Below are positions 37,899 through 47,075 of a DNA stretch of 64,000 nucleotides, one piece after another. The notes below the pieces were generated by a model. That model made no database searches. It had not been told where the DNA came from and worked only from the letters and a program-made list of their open reading frames with translations. Each line of letters starts with the position of its first letter. Positions within the stretch are counted from its first letter, which is position 1. The stretch is from the NCBI RefSeq assembly GCF_025949665.1, contig NZ_JAPDFT010000001.1, positions 1,922,001 through 1,986,000 on the forward strand, in the 5' to 3' direction. The position numbers and the translations under genes were made by a program. Source of the DNA: Chryseobacterium viscerum (GTDB taxonomy: Bacteria; Bacteroidota; Bacteroidia; Flavobacteriales; Weeksellaceae).

Positions 37899-39068
37899 TT
37901 AATTCAGGCTGTAATTTTTCTCAAAATCTTTAGTCAGGAGCTCATAAGTCACTCTCAACCAGATCACAATACAAGGTACAGCTTTTAATGAATATTTGAT
38001 GATATAGTTTTCTTTTACAAATTTCGGGAATAGATCTGAAGTCGAAAAACAAGTGAAAATAATGACAAAAACAAGCAATCCTATTATAAGCGGTGTTCTT
38101 TCTTTCTGAAGGAAAAACCAGATCAGGACTCCTACAACTGCAATAATATAAGTTGGAGATTCTGAACTGGAGCTGAACAATACCAAAAACAGTAATGTTG
38201 AAGCCAGAATCATCAATTGGAAAGCATAGTGCTTATACTGCTTAATTCTGATATAAGGTAAGGCAAAAAGTGGTAATCCACCCGCTAAAAACACGAGATT
38301 GGAAATGGATGCATCTCCTAAGACTCTTCTTACAAAGCCCATCAGCGAGATATCCTGCATATTTCCTAATACCTGATTTTCATTATTCTTCTCTACGATA
38401 GACTGAAACCAGTCTGAATAACACTGAATCACAAACTGCGGACTTGAATATGCCATTGGAAGGACGAAAAACAATACTGCAATCGCTACTCCGGAAAGAA
38501 TAAATTTAGTTTTGTTTTTAATGAAGAAAAATTGTGTCAATCCTACAATTCCGTAAATTTTCACAAATATTCCTATTAAAATGGCAGTTACAGATTTTAC
38601 TTCTTTTCTTTCGTAAATGTATACTGCGGATAACAGCAAAAGGCCTGTCAGCGCTACATTGAACTGTAAACTTAAAGCCGCTGTAATGTATTCCTGAAGA
38701 CAAAGCAGTCCGAAAATTGCTTTTTTACTGTCTGAAAACGGCAGTTTATAAATACCATAGATGAAGATAAAAGTATTGGCAATATTCCAAAGTGAGATTC
38801 CAAGCCAATCCGGCATCATGGCAAATGGTGCAATCAATGCACTGAAAAATACGCCATAATGATTTAAATCAAAATAAAGATCGGGATAATGGATAAATAA
38901 ATTTTTCTGATGAATCGTATTAAAGAATACATTTTTAAAAATCAGGTAATTATTAATCGCATAATCTCCTCTCAGGAATTTGGAAATTGCTGTAACAACC
39001 GATATAATAAGATAAACCCCAAATATATATTTAGGGTTTAATAGTATTTTAAGGAATTTTTCTTTCAA
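37899..39068 (-). CDS. Multi-pass membrane glycosyltransferase (GT87/DUF2029-like)
   Basis: 389 residues with about 10 membrane helices. The first periplasmic loop carries acidic and aromatic residues (NNYLIFKNVFF, FDLNHYGVFFSALI), typical of the GT-C fold mannosyltransferases of the GT87 group. Ends 5 bases before the GT2 gene, consistent with donor synthesis followed by transfer. Confidence 0.75.
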   Translation of the reverse strand: MKEKFLKILLNPKYIFGVYLIISVVTAISKFLRGDYAINNYLIFKNVFFNTIHQKNLFIHYPDLYFDLNHYGVFFSALIAPFAMMPDWLGISLWNIANTFIFIYGIYKLPFSDSKKAIFGLLCLQEYITAALSLQFNVALTGLLLLSAVYIYERKEVKSVTAILIGIFVKIYGIVGLTQFFFIKNKTKFILSGVAIAVLFFVLPMAYSSPQFVIQCYSDWFQSIVEKNNENQVLGNMQDISLMGFVRRVLGDASISNLVFLAGGLPLFALPYIRIKQYKHYAFQLMILASTLLFLVLFSSSSESPTYIIAVVGVLIWFFLQKERTPLIIGLLVFVIIFTCFSTSDLFPKFVKENYIIKYSLKAVPCIVIWLRVTYELLTKDFEKNYSLN

Positions 39069-39097
39069 GATTGTGGTATTAGCTTACAATATTAATC

Positions 39098-39910
39098 CTA
39101 AACAGCTACATTATTATCTCTCAATGCGTCATTCAGAGATGTCTTCTTATCTGTAGATTCCTTTCTCTGACCAATGATCAGTGCACATGGTACCTGATAT
39201 TCTCCAGCCGGATATTGTTTTGTATAGCTTCCTGGGATTACAACAGAACGTGCAGGAACTCTTCCTTTGATTTCGATAGGTGTATCTCCTGTAACGTCGA
39301 TAATTTTTGTAGAAGCTGTCAATACTACATTTGCACCCAATACTGCTTCTTTTTCTACGTGAACACCTTCCACAACAATACATCTTGAACCGATAAAGCA
39401 GTCATCTTCAATGATTACCGGAGCAGCCTGTAACGGCTCCAATACCCCACCGATACCCACACCACCACTCAGGTGAACGTTTTTACCGATCTGTGCACAG
39501 CTTCCTACTGTAGCCCAAGTATCTACCATTGTTCCCGAATCTACGTAAGCACCAATGTTTACATAAGATGGCATTAAAATAACACCAGGAGCAATGTAAG
39601 CACCTTCTCTCGCCACTGCATGTGGTACAACTCTCACCCCTTTTTCAGCATAGTTTCTCTTCAAAGGCATTTTATCATGAAATTCAAACGGGCCTACTTC
39701 AATAGTTTCCATTTTCTGGATTGGAAAATACATTACTACAGCTTTTTTCACCCATTCATTTACCTGCCATCCGTTTTCTGTAGGCTCTGCAGTACGAAGT
39801 TCACCTTTATCAACTAAAGAAATAACCTCTCTGATCGCCTTTTGGCTGTCTTCATTCTGCAATAATTCTCTATTATCCCAAATGTTTTCAATAGTTTGTT
39901 GTAACGACAT
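39098..39910 (-). CDS. dapD: Tetrahydrodipicolinate N-succinyltransferase
   Basis: 270 residues, usual length. Left-handed beta-helix of hexapeptide repeats (about 105-240) with VRVVPHAVAREGAYIAPGVILMPSYVNIGAY shortened here by reading, then TMVDTWATVGSCAQIG and LSGGVGIGGVLEPLQA. Lysine and diaminopimelate pathway. First gene of the unit with the glycosyltransferases, 29 bases ahead, though not functionally linked to them. Confidence 0.96.
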   Translation of the reverse strand: MSLQQTIENIWDNRELLQNEDSQKAIREVISLVDKGELRTAEPTENGWQVNEWVKKAVVMYFPIQKMETIEVGPFEFHDKMPLKRNYAEKGVRVVPHAVAREGAYIAPGVILMPSYVNIGAYVDSGTMVDTWATVGSCAQIGKNVHLSGGVGIGGVLEPLQAAPVIIEDDCFIGSRCIVVEGVHVEKEAVLGANVVLTASTKIIDVTGDTPIEIKGRVPARSVVIPGSYTKQYPAGEYQVPCALIIGQRKESTDKKTSLNDALRDNNVAV

Positions 39911-39947
39911 GTTTCTTATTTAAATTAGTTTGAAAAATTATACCGGC

Positions 39948-39955
39948 CAAAGATA
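39948..39955 (-). promoter_or_regulatory. -7 promoter box TATCTTTG of dapD
   Basis: Perfect TAnnTTTG on the minus strand, 38 bases before the dapD ATG. Confidence 0.65.
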
Positions 39956-39993
39956 CAAAAAAGTTCAGCAAAACGGTTTTTAACATTATGCTT

Positions 39994-40605
39994 TTAATAA
40001 AGGCTCAGCATACGATTCACCCTCTTTTTATAAGTCAGATAGATTTCTCCGTGCTCTTTTATGAGATACTCTTCTTCAAGCCTGATCTGAATCTGCATCA
40101 AAACATTTCCCATCAGTAGAAAAGAAAAAGCAATGACAGTAGGAAAAACAAGAAAAAACCCGACAAGGCTGATGGTCATTCCCAAAAATATAGGATTTCT
40201 TGAAATCCTGAATAATCCATGAGTAACCAATTCTGTTTTTGTTGTACTGTCAATTCCGATCCTCCAGGAATTTTTCATTTGCAGTTGAGCCAGAATAACC
40301 CAAATCAAAGCAACAATCATTAAAACAAATCCTATATAATGAAAAAAGTCATATTCCAGTATATTGATTTTAAATGCATCGTACATATATTCCGGAAAAA
40401 ATAAAAGAAGTATTGTATACATAAACAAAGCAAACAAAATCAGCTTAAAATAAAACCCTACCAGACCGTATGCAGAATCATCTTTAGGAAGGACATTCGG
40501 GCTTTTACCAATCTGTCCGGCTACTTTATAGCTTATTCCCACAAAGGAAACCAAAAAGAAGATCATAAAGTACGAAGGGATAAAGAATCTGATGAAATCT
40601 GCCAT
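39994..40605 (-). CDS. Membrane methyltransferase of the isoprenylcysteine carboxyl methyltransferase type
   Basis: 203 residues from the ATG at 40605; a TTG at 40626 would give seven more. Four to five membrane helices, and the diagnostic GLFRISRNPIFLGMTISLVG with the conserved Arg-Asn-Pro of the ICMT/PEMT-like group, followed by RLEEEYLIKEHGEIYLTYKKRVNR. SAM-dependent methylation of a membrane-associated substrate, which cannot be named. Confidence 0.82.
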   Translation of the reverse strand: MADFIRFFIPSYFMIFFLVSFVGISYKVAGQIGKSPNVLPKDDSAYGLVGFYFKLILFALFMYTILLLFFPEYMYDAFKINILEYDFFHYIGFVLMIVALIWVILAQLQMKNSWRIGIDSTTKTELVTHGLFRISRNPIFLGMTISLVGFFLVFPTVIAFSFLLMGNVLMQIQIRLEEEYLIKEHGEIYLTYKKRVNRMLSLY

Positions 40606-40701
40606 ATGATAATAGTTTTTTGACAAATTTGCTGCATTTTGTGATGCAATTCTATTGCAATGATGAATGGTAGAAAGATTACAAACGGAAACGTAAAAAT
40701 T

Positions 40702-40750
40702 CCCCTCCTCCGGAGGGGTTGCAAAAATTTGAAGAATTTTTGACGGGGTG
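40702..40750. repeat. Palindromic repeat with ACGGGGTG tail
   Basis: CCCCTCCTCCGGAGGGG at 40702-40718 is palindromic. It is followed by AAAAATTTGAAGAATTTTT, also palindromic, and GACGGGGTG, whose CCCC complement matches the start. Looks like a dispersed, hairpin-forming intergenic element. Confidence 0.6.
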
Positions 40751-40776
40751 ATTAAAGAAGAAGATTATGTAAGTTT

Positions 40777-40880
<104 letters not shown>

Positions 40881-40892
40881 ATACATTATTAC

Positions 40893-40918
40893 CTCGCAGA
40901 TTGAGGAGATTACGCAGA
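40893..40918. repeat. CTCGCAGATT repeat, related to 11076-11147
   Basis: CTCGCAGATTGAGGAGATTACGCAGA carries the same core as the palindromic element after the gene at 9439, but only one arm. Confidence 0.55.
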
Positions 40919-40931
40919 ATTTTAAATCCAT

Positions 40932-41303
40932 TTAATCCAAAATAATAAATTCCATCGTTTTTGCAATATGCTTTTCCTGAATAATTCCCTGTGAATATGG
41001 AATATTGTGACCGGTATTGTATTTTGTCAAATATGCTTCATTAATTTCCTCAGTAAGGTCATTGATATCTTGTGGAATCAGAGCTTTTATGGGATAAATC
41101 GTTTCACCACATTGGATCTCTCCGTCTGGATTTTCTAAAAATGTATTGTACCAGCCTCTTTCGGCGAGTCCCCATGATCTTGCAAATACTCTATCCTGGA
41201 CAACAACCATCCAGATTTCCAGAAACTCAGATCTCTTCTGTCCTGCTTTTATTCCGATAATAGTATTCGTTTTGATGTAGTATAATGTATTTTCTTTATT
41301 CAT
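40932..41303 (-). CDS. DUF2255 family protein
   Basis: 123 residues. The pattern TIIGIKAGQKRSEFLEIWMVVVQDRVFARSW followed by WYNTFL and GEIQCGETIYPIKA matches DUF2255, a small beta-rich family of unknown function. No signal peptide. Confidence 0.75.
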   Translation of the reverse strand: MNKENTLYYIKTNTIIGIKAGQKRSEFLEIWMVVVQDRVFARSWGLAERGWYNTFLENPDGEIQCGETIYPIKALIPQDINDLTEEINEAYLTKYNTGHNIPYSQGIIQEKHIAKTMEFIILD

Positions 41304-41411
41304 TCTATAAGTTTTGGGTAAAACTAGAATAAGAAAACAGAAATAAAAACTTTTTTATGCGCTGGGTAAGAAATAGAATGTGGATGACTCTCTTTCTGAT
41401 GTGGATGAGTT

Positions 41412-41741
41412 TTAAAGCATCATTTTATTGAGAGCGGAATTGAGACAGTCTTTATAGCTTTTGGCCACGGTAATCTTTAATTCGCCGCATATAAGATGAT
41501 TGTCTTCAAAAGACTCTATATTGGTAAGATTGACAATATATGAATTATGAACCCTCATAAATTCTTCCGGCAGACTTTCAATGAGGTCTTTCAATGTTTT
41601 GTAATAAATATATTTTTTATGATTTGTGGTATGAACTTCTACATAATTTCCGAGACCTTTGATGACATTAATATCTTTAAAAAAAAGCTTGACCAGCTTT
41701 TTATCTGTTTTAATAAAGGCAAACGTCCGGTTCTCTATCAT
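41412..41741 (-). CDS. Stand-alone LytTR DNA-binding protein
   Basis: 109 residues consisting of one LytTR domain: FFKDINVIKGLGNYVEVHT, KYIYYKTLKDLIESLP, FMRVHNSYIVNLTNIESF. The usual receiver domain is missing, so it cannot be controlled by phosphorylation in the standard way. Lies 11 bases after the NlpC/P60 lipoprotein on the same strand and is probably cotranscribed. Confidence 0.88.
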   Translation of the reverse strand: MIENRTFAFIKTDKKLVKLFFKDINVIKGLGNYVEVHTTNHKKYIYYKTLKDLIESLPEEFMRVHNSYIVNLTNIESFEDNHLICGELKITVAKSYKDCLNSALNKMML

Positions 41742-41752
41742 TTAAAAATATT

Positions 41753-42295
41753 TTACAGCACTCTTTGGGCATGAAGATAGGCCTTATTCCAGTACTTTTC
41801 GTTCAGGGATGAAATCATTACTCCTTTTGAGGTAGAAGCATGGATGAACTTTACTTCTCCGTCAGGACCAATATCATGAACAATTCCTACGTGAGAGACT
41901 CTGCTTCCTCCCGCGGTTGCAAAAAACAAAAGATCACCGGGTTTTACGTCTTTGATATCAATATTTTTCCCGGCTTCAGCCTGATCAGAAGATCTTCTTG
42001 GAAGGTTGAAATCGTTTTCTTCAAATACTTTTACAGTAAATCCGGAACAGTCAAATCCTGATGATGTATTTCCTCCGAATTTGTACGGAGTTCCGATGTA
42101 TTTTTCAGCATCCTTCAGAATATCACTGATAGACCTCGATACGTTGCCATCAAATTTTGAATCCAGTTTTCTGAGGTTCTCAGATTTAGCAACTGTTTTC
42201 GTATTTGATTTTTTATTTGTGGCACTTTTGGAGGATCCACAGGAAACTACAAAAACAGATGCTGCCAGTACAACAACCATCTGCTTTATTTTCAT
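41753..42295 (-). CDS. NlpC/P60 (C40) cell-wall peptidase lipoprotein
   Basis: 180 residues from the ATG at 42295, chosen for its lipoprotein signal (MVVVLAASVFVVSC); an ATG at 42322 would add nine residues before it. After a Ser/Lys-rich linker the NlpC/P60 domain shows the Cys in SSGFDCSGF, His in GSRVSHVGIVHD and the third polar site in FIHAS. Cuts peptidoglycan stem peptides in the periplasm. Confidence 0.9.
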   Translation of the reverse strand: MKIKQMVVVLAASVFVVSCGSSKSATNKKSNTKTVAKSENLRKLDSKFDGNVSRSISDILKDAEKYIGTPYKFGGNTSSGFDCSGFTVKVFEENDFNLPRRSSDQAEAGKNIDIKDVKPGDLLFFATAGGSRVSHVGIVHDIGPDGEVKFIHASTSKGVMISSLNEKYWNKAYLHAQRVL

Positions 42296-42359
42296 TTTTT
42301 GTTGAAATAATTCCGTTCCCATACTCTTCTGATTTATAATTAATTAACAAAACACATTA

Positions 42360-42367
42360 CAAATATA
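42360..42367 (-). promoter_or_regulatory. -7 promoter box TATATTTG
   Basis: TAnnTTTG on the minus strand upstream of the NlpC/P60 gene. It diverges from the plus-strand promoter at 42431-42459. Confidence 0.6.
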
Positions 42368-42430
42368 CATTTTATATTTTAATTATAATATAACTATACT
42401 ACAACTATATTATAAATATATGTTAAAATT

Positions 42431-42459
42431 TTGTTTTCAAGTATTTATTGGTATATTTG
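42431..42459 (+). promoter_or_regulatory. Promoter TTG-N18-TATATTTG
   Basis: TTG at 42431-42433 and TATATTTG at 42452-42459 fit the Bacteroidota promoter. It implies translation starts at the ATG at 42477 and not at the upstream ATG at 42420, which would be untranscribed. Confidence 0.7.
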
Positions 42460-42476
42460 ATCTCTATTTTGAAGAT

Positions 42477-43115
42477 ATGGCAACATATGAAAGTCTTATT
42501 ACAATCACGGGTGCTGTAGGCGACCTTGTATTTTATAATCTGAACGGTAAAAATGTGGTTCGGAAGAAAAGCGGGTTCAATAAAGTTGCTTTTAAAAAAA
42601 GTCCGTCGTATGAGAAAGTAAGACAGAACAGTTCTGAATTCGGGCACTGCTCCAAAATTGGGAAGATAATCCGGAAAAGTCTGGAAGTATATATTAAAGA
42701 AGCAGGTGATCCCCTCCTCTACCAGAAGTTCGCAAAGCTGATGACGGCTATTAAAGATTTGGATATAATCTCCGAAAGAGGAAAAAGAACGGTTGAAAAT
42801 GGGTTCAAAACTGAAGAAGGAAAAAAACTATTGAGAGAATTTCAACTGGGTAGAGTCAATAATATTTCTGATTGCGTTAGAATTGAAGGTCAGGTTCTTT
42901 ATAAAAATGATCGTTGTACGTCAGACCTTGCAGTGATTTTAACTTTGAAATTAGATTCTCAAAATTACAGCGTAGAAAGTAATGAAGAAATAATCAACTG
43001 GAATCAGCAACAGCAAAGACCTTTTAAAAAGTATTTTTCTGAGGATGATCTTCTGCTCTATTTTGTAGTATTGAAAAATGAAAATGATAATATTACCCAC
43101 ATGGGATTTGTTTAA
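42477..43115 (+). CDS. Conserved protein of unknown function
   Basis: 212 residues from ATG 42477, supported by the promoter just upstream. Starts MATYESLITITGAVGDLVFYN and continues with the basic KKSGFNKVAFKKSPSYEKVRQN; the centre is helical and the end beta-rich. No signal peptide or named domain. I have the impression of a family confined to Flavobacteriia, but offer no function. Confidence 0.7.
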   Translation: MATYESLITITGAVGDLVFYNLNGKNVVRKKSGFNKVAFKKSPSYEKVRQNSSEFGHCSKIGKIIRKSLEVYIKEAGDPLLYQKFAKLMTAIKDLDIISERGKRTVENGFKTEEGKKLLREFQLGRVNNISDCVRIEGQVLYKNDRCTSDLAVILTLKLDSQNYSVESNEEIINWNQQQQRPFKKYFSEDDLLLYFVVLKNENDNITHMGFV

Positions 43116-43120
43116 ATAAA

Positions 43121-43156
43121 AAAAAGTCTGCAGTAGATTCTGCAGACTTTCTTATT
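43121..43156. terminator. Bidirectional terminator
   Basis: AAAGTCTGCA (43123-43132) pairs with TGCAGACTTT (43141-43150) between convergent genes, with A/T runs on both sides. Confidence 0.85.
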
Positions 43157-43525
43157 TTATTTCTTCTCTCCTTTCCAGCTCCCTGACTTTGCAGGTGTAG
43201 GAAGTGAGTTGGACCAGTTTCCGTTTCCTTTTTTTTCTGTCGTTAACGTTCCTTTAAAATCTCCTTGTGAAGGAAGTCCTACTCTTGCGTTAAGATCTCC
43301 TGTCTCACTTAAATTGCCGGTAATACTATAGTTTTCATTATTAACATCGGAATGCATTGTTCCTACCACTTTACCACTCTCATCTACCACGAAGTTCCAA
43401 ACTCCTTTATCATTTCCTTCATAAGAACCTGACCATGTTCCTACATAATCATAGATCGTATCATCATTAGAGCTGCAGCCGATAAATAAAAACGCCGTTA
43501 ATAAAAGTAAAAAAAGTTTCTTCAT
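43157..43525 (-). CDS. Small surface lipoprotein
   Basis: 122 residues from the ATG at 43525 with signal LLLLTAFLFIGC (Cys17) followed by SSNDD, an acidic tract like that of the TNT lipoprotein. The remaining 100 residues are beta-rich with WSGSYEGNDKGVWNF and repeated G-rich strands, like a small beta-barrel or lipocalin-like fold. No named family. Confidence 0.75.
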   Translation of the reverse strand: MKKLFLLLLTAFLFIGCSSNDDTIYDYVGTWSGSYEGNDKGVWNFVVDESGKVVGTMHSDVNNENYSITGNLSETGDLNARVGLPSQGDFKGTLTTEKKGNGNWSNSLPTPAKSGSWKGEKK

Positions 43526-43911
43526 AGTTTCAGTAGTTTTATAACCTAAAATCCTGTTATTCTCTATGTACTTCCCTCCTAAAAAATCCGTCACAGAGAA
43601 TAGTGCTTAATATTTATTATTTTTTTGTTCCGTGCAAATCTACTAATTTTTTCATTCAAATTATCTGAATTTTAATTTGCGTCCAATATGTTTATTAAAA
43701 AGCAACATATTTCGGCTAAAATACAAATATTTTTCAAACAAATACAAGGTGTATAAATTTTGAGTTATTTAGAAAGTGATCCCTGAAACCTGATATTAAT
43801 CTATTCAATATCCGTTTACAATTAGTTTATATCAGATTTCGGGTTATTTCTACCCCTATTTTAAACTTATTTCCTATATTAGTGAAAAATTTAAACTTTT
43901 CAAAAAATAAC
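43526..43911. other. AT-rich intergenic stretch
   Basis: No gene, repeat or clear promoter recognised between two divergent genes. A GTG at 43882 is in frame with the next gene, but adds 10 residues before its signal peptide and is not taken as the start. Confidence 0.4.
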
Positions 43912-44595
43912 ATGAAAACAAAAACATTCTTTTTGGCAGCACTTGCTATTTGTGGGAATCTGATTGCCCAGGTTGGGATTAACACATCTACACCTACTCA
44001 AACGTTAGATGTCAATGGCCTGGTAAGAGTAAGAGGACTTTCAAATGCTGAAAAAAAAATTGTTGCGGCGGATGCACAGGGAGTTTTAATGCTTATATCT
44101 CCTGAAGAAATTTTCGCTCCGAAAGCTTTATTGAACACTTCTACTTCTTCCACTGAACAAAGGTTCACCGTTTACGAAGGAAAATGTTTTCAACCTACTG
44201 ATAACGCTTCTTCCTGCACGGTTTCTTTAAATCATTACACATCCTGTACCGGATTTACCAATCCTGTAGACACCCAAATCATTGTAGGACAGGGTATCAA
44301 TACAGGTAACGGGCAGTTTTTAGGTACCTGGACAGCCCGATATGTCGACAATAAAGGGTTCAGCGGAACAACTGCTGTTGCCAATCAGACCGCACCGGAT
44401 TATCCGAGAATTTCTTATCCAACTGCCAATACTGTGAACTATTTAGGAAGTGGTAACTTCAATGGTCAATGTAATACTGATCTTGTAACTACGATCAATC
44501 AGACCACCGGAGATATAAAAGTAGAGTCTGTAAAACGGAACATGTTTGCACATCTTGTGTATCTTATCAACATTGCCCGTTCCAGATCTTTATAA
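43912..44595 (+). CDS. Secreted protein with VGINT...LDVNG repeat-head motif
   Basis: 227 residues from ATG 43912 with a signal peptide (to LIAQ). The mature protein begins VGINTSTPTQTLDVNGLVRVRGL, the motif that opens many Bacteroidota surface and tail-fibre-like proteins, also present at the start of the gene at 58524. The rest holds four cysteines (CFQP, SSCT, TSCTGF, CNTD) likely forming disulfides. No T9SS tail, so its export route to the surface is unclear. Confidence 0.75.
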   Translation: MKTKTFFLAALAICGNLIAQVGINTSTPTQTLDVNGLVRVRGLSNAEKKIVAADAQGVLMLISPEEIFAPKALLNTSTSSTEQRFTVYEGKCFQPTDNASSCTVSLNHYTSCTGFTNPVDTQIIVGQGINTGNGQFLGTWTARYVDNKGFSGTTAVANQTAPDYPRISYPTANTVNYLGSGNFNGQCNTDLVTTINQTTGDIKVESVKRNMFAHLVYLINIARSRSL

Positions 44596-44617
44596 TACTC
44601 GATATTTGATTTCAAAA

Positions 44618-44655
44618 AGAGACAGTCACAATTCAATTGTGGCTGTTTTTTTATC
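44618..44655 (+). terminator. Rho-independent terminator
   Basis: ACAGTCACAA (44622-44631) pairs with TTGTGGCTGT (44637-44646, one G-U), followed by seven T. Confidence 0.85.
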
Positions 44656-44811
44656 CAGGACTCAAACCTTTCCGCTTAACGTAATTGTTTTAATTTTCAT
44701 ATTCAATCAAAGACTTTAAAAATGTTTATATTTTAAGCTGTAAATAACCAATGCTATTTTTTGTGAGAGCGAAAATATAAATACATCACTTAAAAATCGT
44801 ACTATTATCAT

Positions 44812-45276
44812 ATGAAACAGATACTTACCGAAGAAACTTTTTCCTCACCACAATGGTTAAAAATAATCTGTTATGTTTTCGGACTTCTGTTAGTCTTGAC
44901 GGCATTTGGTCTTCTCATGCAGAAAGACCTTCCACAGGAGATTATTTTTTTAGTACCATTACTTTTACTGATTGCTGTTAGTATGCTGATATATACCCGG
45001 CTAAGACTTATCATTTCAAATAAGGATATCCGCTTTACAGGAGGTTTGAGACAGCATCAATTTCTCTGGACTGATATTACAGGAATAGATATGAAAATGG
45101 TTGGGAAATATAAGACCCCAATCTGTATTGTATACTATGGTAAAAAATCACTGGAACTTCATAAGGGTTTTTATTTAAAAAGACAGTTCAATAGAATTTT
45201 ATCATTGTTGGAAATGAAGGTTTCACCTGAACTATTTACAAAACAATACCAAACGATCCGTCATCCTATTAATTGA
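44812..45276 (+). CDS. Membrane protein with C-terminal PH-like domain
   Basis: 154 residues. Two membrane helices (about 17-37 and 43-62) followed by a basic soluble part with RLRLIISNKDIRF, QFLWTDITGIDM and ICIVYYGKKSLEL, resembling the bacterial PH-domain/STM3941-like layout. Function unknown. Single gene. Confidence 0.65.
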   Translation: MKQILTEETFSSPQWLKIICYVFGLLLVLTAFGLLMQKDLPQEIIFLVPLLLLIAVSMLIYTRLRLIISNKDIRFTGGLRQHQFLWTDITGIDMKMVGKYKTPICIVYYGKKSLELHKGFYLKRQFNRILSLLEMKVSPELFTKQYQTIRHPIN

Positions 45277-45477
45277 TTTGCTAAAATCATCCAACAGAAA
45301 AGCCCCATTGGAGGCTAAACTATTGGATGGATGAAAAACTTATCCCAAATGTATGAAATATTCACCCCACCCTTTATGCGTACAATCATAATCAATGACT
45401 TTCATTGCTATTATTGTTTTATATTATTAATACAGTAGTTGATAAAATTACAGGAAAACGAAAGACAAATAATCTGT
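45277..45477. other. Intergenic stretch, nothing recognised
   Basis: A weak hairpin (AGCC...GGCT at 45302-45318) may end the previous gene. No other feature. Confidence 0.35.
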
Positions 45478-46221
45478 CTAGTTGATGATCTCTCCTTTGC
45501 TGTCATCTAATTTTTCACGAAACCTTTGAAGATCTTCAGGATTAGGTTTTGTCCATTCTTTAATCTCTCCAATAATTTTTAAAGGCATTTCGGAACGATA
45601 AGAACGGGTAGGATTTCCGGGGAATTTCTTATCCGTTACATTGGGATCATTTTCATAAGTACCTGTTGGCTCCACAATATATACACGCTCTACTCCATCG
45701 CCTTTTGCTAAAGCAGCGGCCAGCCCTGCTCCGTTAATCAAAGCTGTAAAATAGATGTGATTCATTTTTAATTCTGACTTATAATTTGAAATTCCGCCGG
45801 CAGTCAGTAGATCACCAATCTGCAAATCGGCCTTTGTTCCATGATAAAATGGTCCTTTATCAGAAGGATGATTTTTTAATAACAATGCGAGTTCTGCGTT
45901 CTTTTCTGACATTTCCATATCTCCTAAATTCTCATGACATTCGGAAATATTCAAATAAAGAGAGGGTAATGCACTTTTAACCGTGTCATCATTTATTTTT
46001 AAAGCAAACTCCAGAGAGGTTTCAAGCCACTTCAAACGATCAGCAGCTGTTTTTTGATGACGTGATACATAATGAGCAGCCAGAAATTTTTCATGATCGT
46101 CCCCGGCTTCTTCCCAGGCTTGTAAAAACAGCCTGATTGCTTCTTCAGGCATATCTTTATCCTCCATACTCATCCCCTGAAGGCAAAGCTTGATAACATT
46201 ATTAAAAGGTGAAAATTCCAT
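45478..46221 (-). CDS. arr: Rifampin ADP-ribosyltransferase (Arr) with helical N-terminal extension
   Basis: 247 residues. The C-terminal 125 residues are a complete Arr domain: FYHGTKADLQIGDLL (His127), HIYFTA (Tyr157) and VEPTGTYENDPNVTDKKFPGNPTRSYRS (Asp192), corresponding to the His, Tyr and Asp shown to matter in the mycobacterial enzyme. Arr uses NAD+ to modify rifamycins. Typical Arr proteins have about 140 residues; here a TPR-like helical region (1-120; EEAIRLFLQAWEEAG, ALPSLYLNISECHENLGDMEMSEKNAELAL) precedes it. No mobile element adjoins, so this looks like a chromosomal, intrinsic gene. Resistance is inferred. Confidence 0.9.
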   Translation of the reverse strand: MEFSPFNNVIKLCLQGMSMEDKDMPEEAIRLFLQAWEEAGDDHEKFLAAHYVSRHQKTAADRLKWLETSLEFALKINDDTVKSALPSLYLNISECHENLGDMEMSEKNAELALLLKNHPSDKGPFYHGTKADLQIGDLLTAGGISNYKSELKMNHIYFTALINGAGLAAALAKGDGVERVYIVEPTGTYENDPNVTDKKFPGNPTRSYRSEMPLKIIGEIKEWTKPNPEDLQRFREKLDDSKGEIIN

Positions 46222-46277
46222 GCTTTATATTTTACTTATTTCCAAATGAAGATAAGCTTTTTATCATTTCGGAAATA

Positions 46278-47075
46278 TCAGTTTTGCAGGTAATCCTTAA
46301 TTGTTTTCAATACTCCAAAACTATCGTTGGTAGAAGCTTCAAAATTAGCTATCTGCTTCACATTGGGATGGGCGTTTTTCATAGCGTAAGAATATTTGGC
46401 ATTCTTCAGCATTTCTATATCGTTCATATAATCTCCGAAAGCCATCGTGTTTTCAGGAGAAATACCCAGAGATTTCTGGAGTATTTTCAGGGCATTCCCT
46501 TTATTGATATCTTTATTCATGACATCGAGCCAATGCGCTCCGGAAATAACAATTTCAAGACCCAGGTCTCCAAATTTTTTTAGAGCAGGATAAAGATGCT
46601 TTTCAGAACCATCAGGATGATAGACCGCAATTTTAAAGGCTATATCATCAATTTTTTCCGTCAGATCATCTTTTTTCATGTTTTTGGTGTAGTACTTTGA
46701 GAAAAAATCCACGAACTGCTGATCATCAGTTTCATAATAAGCATACTTCTTAGCTGACAATACCGCTTTAGCTCCCGGTATTTCACGAACAGTCTTTATG
46801 ATCTCAACAATATGTTTATACTCCAGGGTATCAGCAAAAAGTTCCTGATCTTTATAGATCACATAACCGCCGTTTTCAGCAATAAAACCGATCTCGCTCT
46901 CTATATCCCCGAAATAATGAGTAATCCCGGGCATCTGCCTTCCGCTTGCTGGTACAAATAAAATATTTCTTTTTTTTAATTCCTTATAAACATCTGAAAA
47001 TTCAGGGCTCATTTCATGGCTGGAATTGAGAAAAGTCCCGTCCATGTCGGTAACAATTAATTTAATATGCTTCAT
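46278..47075 (-). CDS. HAD hydrolase, Cof-type (IIB)
   Basis: 265 residues from ATG 47075. Motif I VTDMDGTFLN, motif II ASGR, motif III Lys and motif IV FGDYMNDIEML, with an IIB cap domain in the middle. Members dephosphorylate sugar phosphates, FMN or pyridoxal phosphate; the substrate cannot be read from sequence. Confidence 0.9.
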   Translation of the reverse strand: MKHIKLIVTDMDGTFLNSSHEMSPEFSDVYKELKKRNILFVPASGRQMPGITHYFGDIESEIGFIAENGGYVIYKDQELFADTLEYKHIVEIIKTVREIPGAKAVLSAKKYAYYETDDQQFVDFFSKYYTKNMKKDDLTEKIDDIAFKIAVYHPDGSEKHLYPALKKFGDLGLEIVISGAHWLDVMNKDINKGNALKILQKSLGISPENTMAFGDYMNDIEMLKNAKYSYAMKNAHPNVKQIANFEASTNDSFGVLKTIKDYLQN

